In this document: positions 63,950-64,000 of the stretch, piece by piece
Numbering within the stretch: the stretch's first letter is position 1
Layout of the letters: each line of letters begins with the position of its first letter
Origin: Paucisalibacillus globulus DSM 18846
GTDB taxonomy: Bacteria; Bacillota; Bacilli; Bacillales; Amphibacillaceae
DNA length: 64,000 bases
Direction of reading: 5' to 3'
Assembly: GCF_000482485.1 (NCBI RefSeq)
Contig: NZ_KI519438.1
Coordinates: 198,404 to 262,403 of the forward strand
Notes under the pieces: model-generated
The model's database searches: none
Seen by the model: the letters and a program-made list of their open reading frames with translations, nothing else
What the model was told of the DNA's origin: nothing
Translations under genes and position numbers: made by a program

Positions 63950-64000
63950 ATAATTAAAATTAAAAACTAATCATGTTTTTGAAAGTAATTCCACGATGTT

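Overview
The window is low-GC Gram-positive chromosome, most consistent with a spore-forming Bacillaceae of the Oceanobacillus/Virgibacillus/Ornithinibacillus kind. The grounds are AGGAGG-type ribosome binding sites, frequent GTG and TTG starts, a sigW-rsiW-cdaA-cdaR-glmM block with glmS nearby, a glmS ribozyme, a Spo0E-family peptide, a bacillithiol-associated YtxJ-like protein and Bacillus-type tRNA clusters. Genus is inference. A complete mevalonate operon sets it apart from B. subtilis, which uses the MEP route.

Layout. 1-5.7 kb: a drug-exporter-like ABC operon (permease cut by the window start) with a divergent TetR regulator, then two PadR-controlled membrane modules (PadR/HAAS/DUF4097 and PadR/DUF2812). 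5.9-8.4 kb: a three-gene, translationally coupled set of stand-alone GTP cyclohydrolase II, RibD and a small HAD phosphatase, with no riboflavin or lumazine synthase and no visible FMN riboswitch. 8.4-18.3 kb: a MarR regulator, a cadC-cadA metal efflux operon, small enzymes, an MFS exporter and a csoR-copA-copZ copper operon behind a near-ideal promoter/operator. 18.5-20.7 kb: a polar amino acid ABC importer. 20.8-36.7 kb: a run of single metabolic genes (C45 acyltransferase-like hydrolase, AbrB/Doc toxin-antitoxin pair, nucleoside hydrolase, cupin, HAD, NUDIX, methyltransferase-like protein, NSS transporter, NlpC/P60 hydrolase, ArsR-SRPBCC pair, LysR, PQQ-type sugar dehydrogenase, ytxJ). 36.8-44.7 kb: two ABC export systems, one with two ABC-2 permeases and one with a 1095-residue FtsX/MacB-like permease.

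45.2-60.5 kb is the conserved core. It holds glmS with its ribozyme, an S9 peptidase, glmM, cdaR, cdaA, rsiW and sigW (with an autoregulatory sigma-W promoter), a short Spo0E-like gene, arginase and mvaA-mvaK1-mvaD-mvaK2. Cell-wall precursor supply, c-di-AMP synthesis and envelope stress response therefore sit together, followed by isoprenoid precursor synthesis. 60.6-64 kb has six tRNA genes in one unit (Glu-Val-Thr-Tyr-Gln-Lys), fabI, a YwaF-like membrane protein, a YCII-like protein and two more tRNAs (Asn, Thr) at the right edge.

Beyond genes, I see a dispersed element of about 87-89 bp with two stem-loops (three good copies and one degraded), a long GGGGACAGGTACCT palindrome, a tandemly duplicated terminator and several sharp operator palindromes. 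Many intrinsic terminators are listed. No CRISPR array, insertion sequence, prophage or replication origin was seen.
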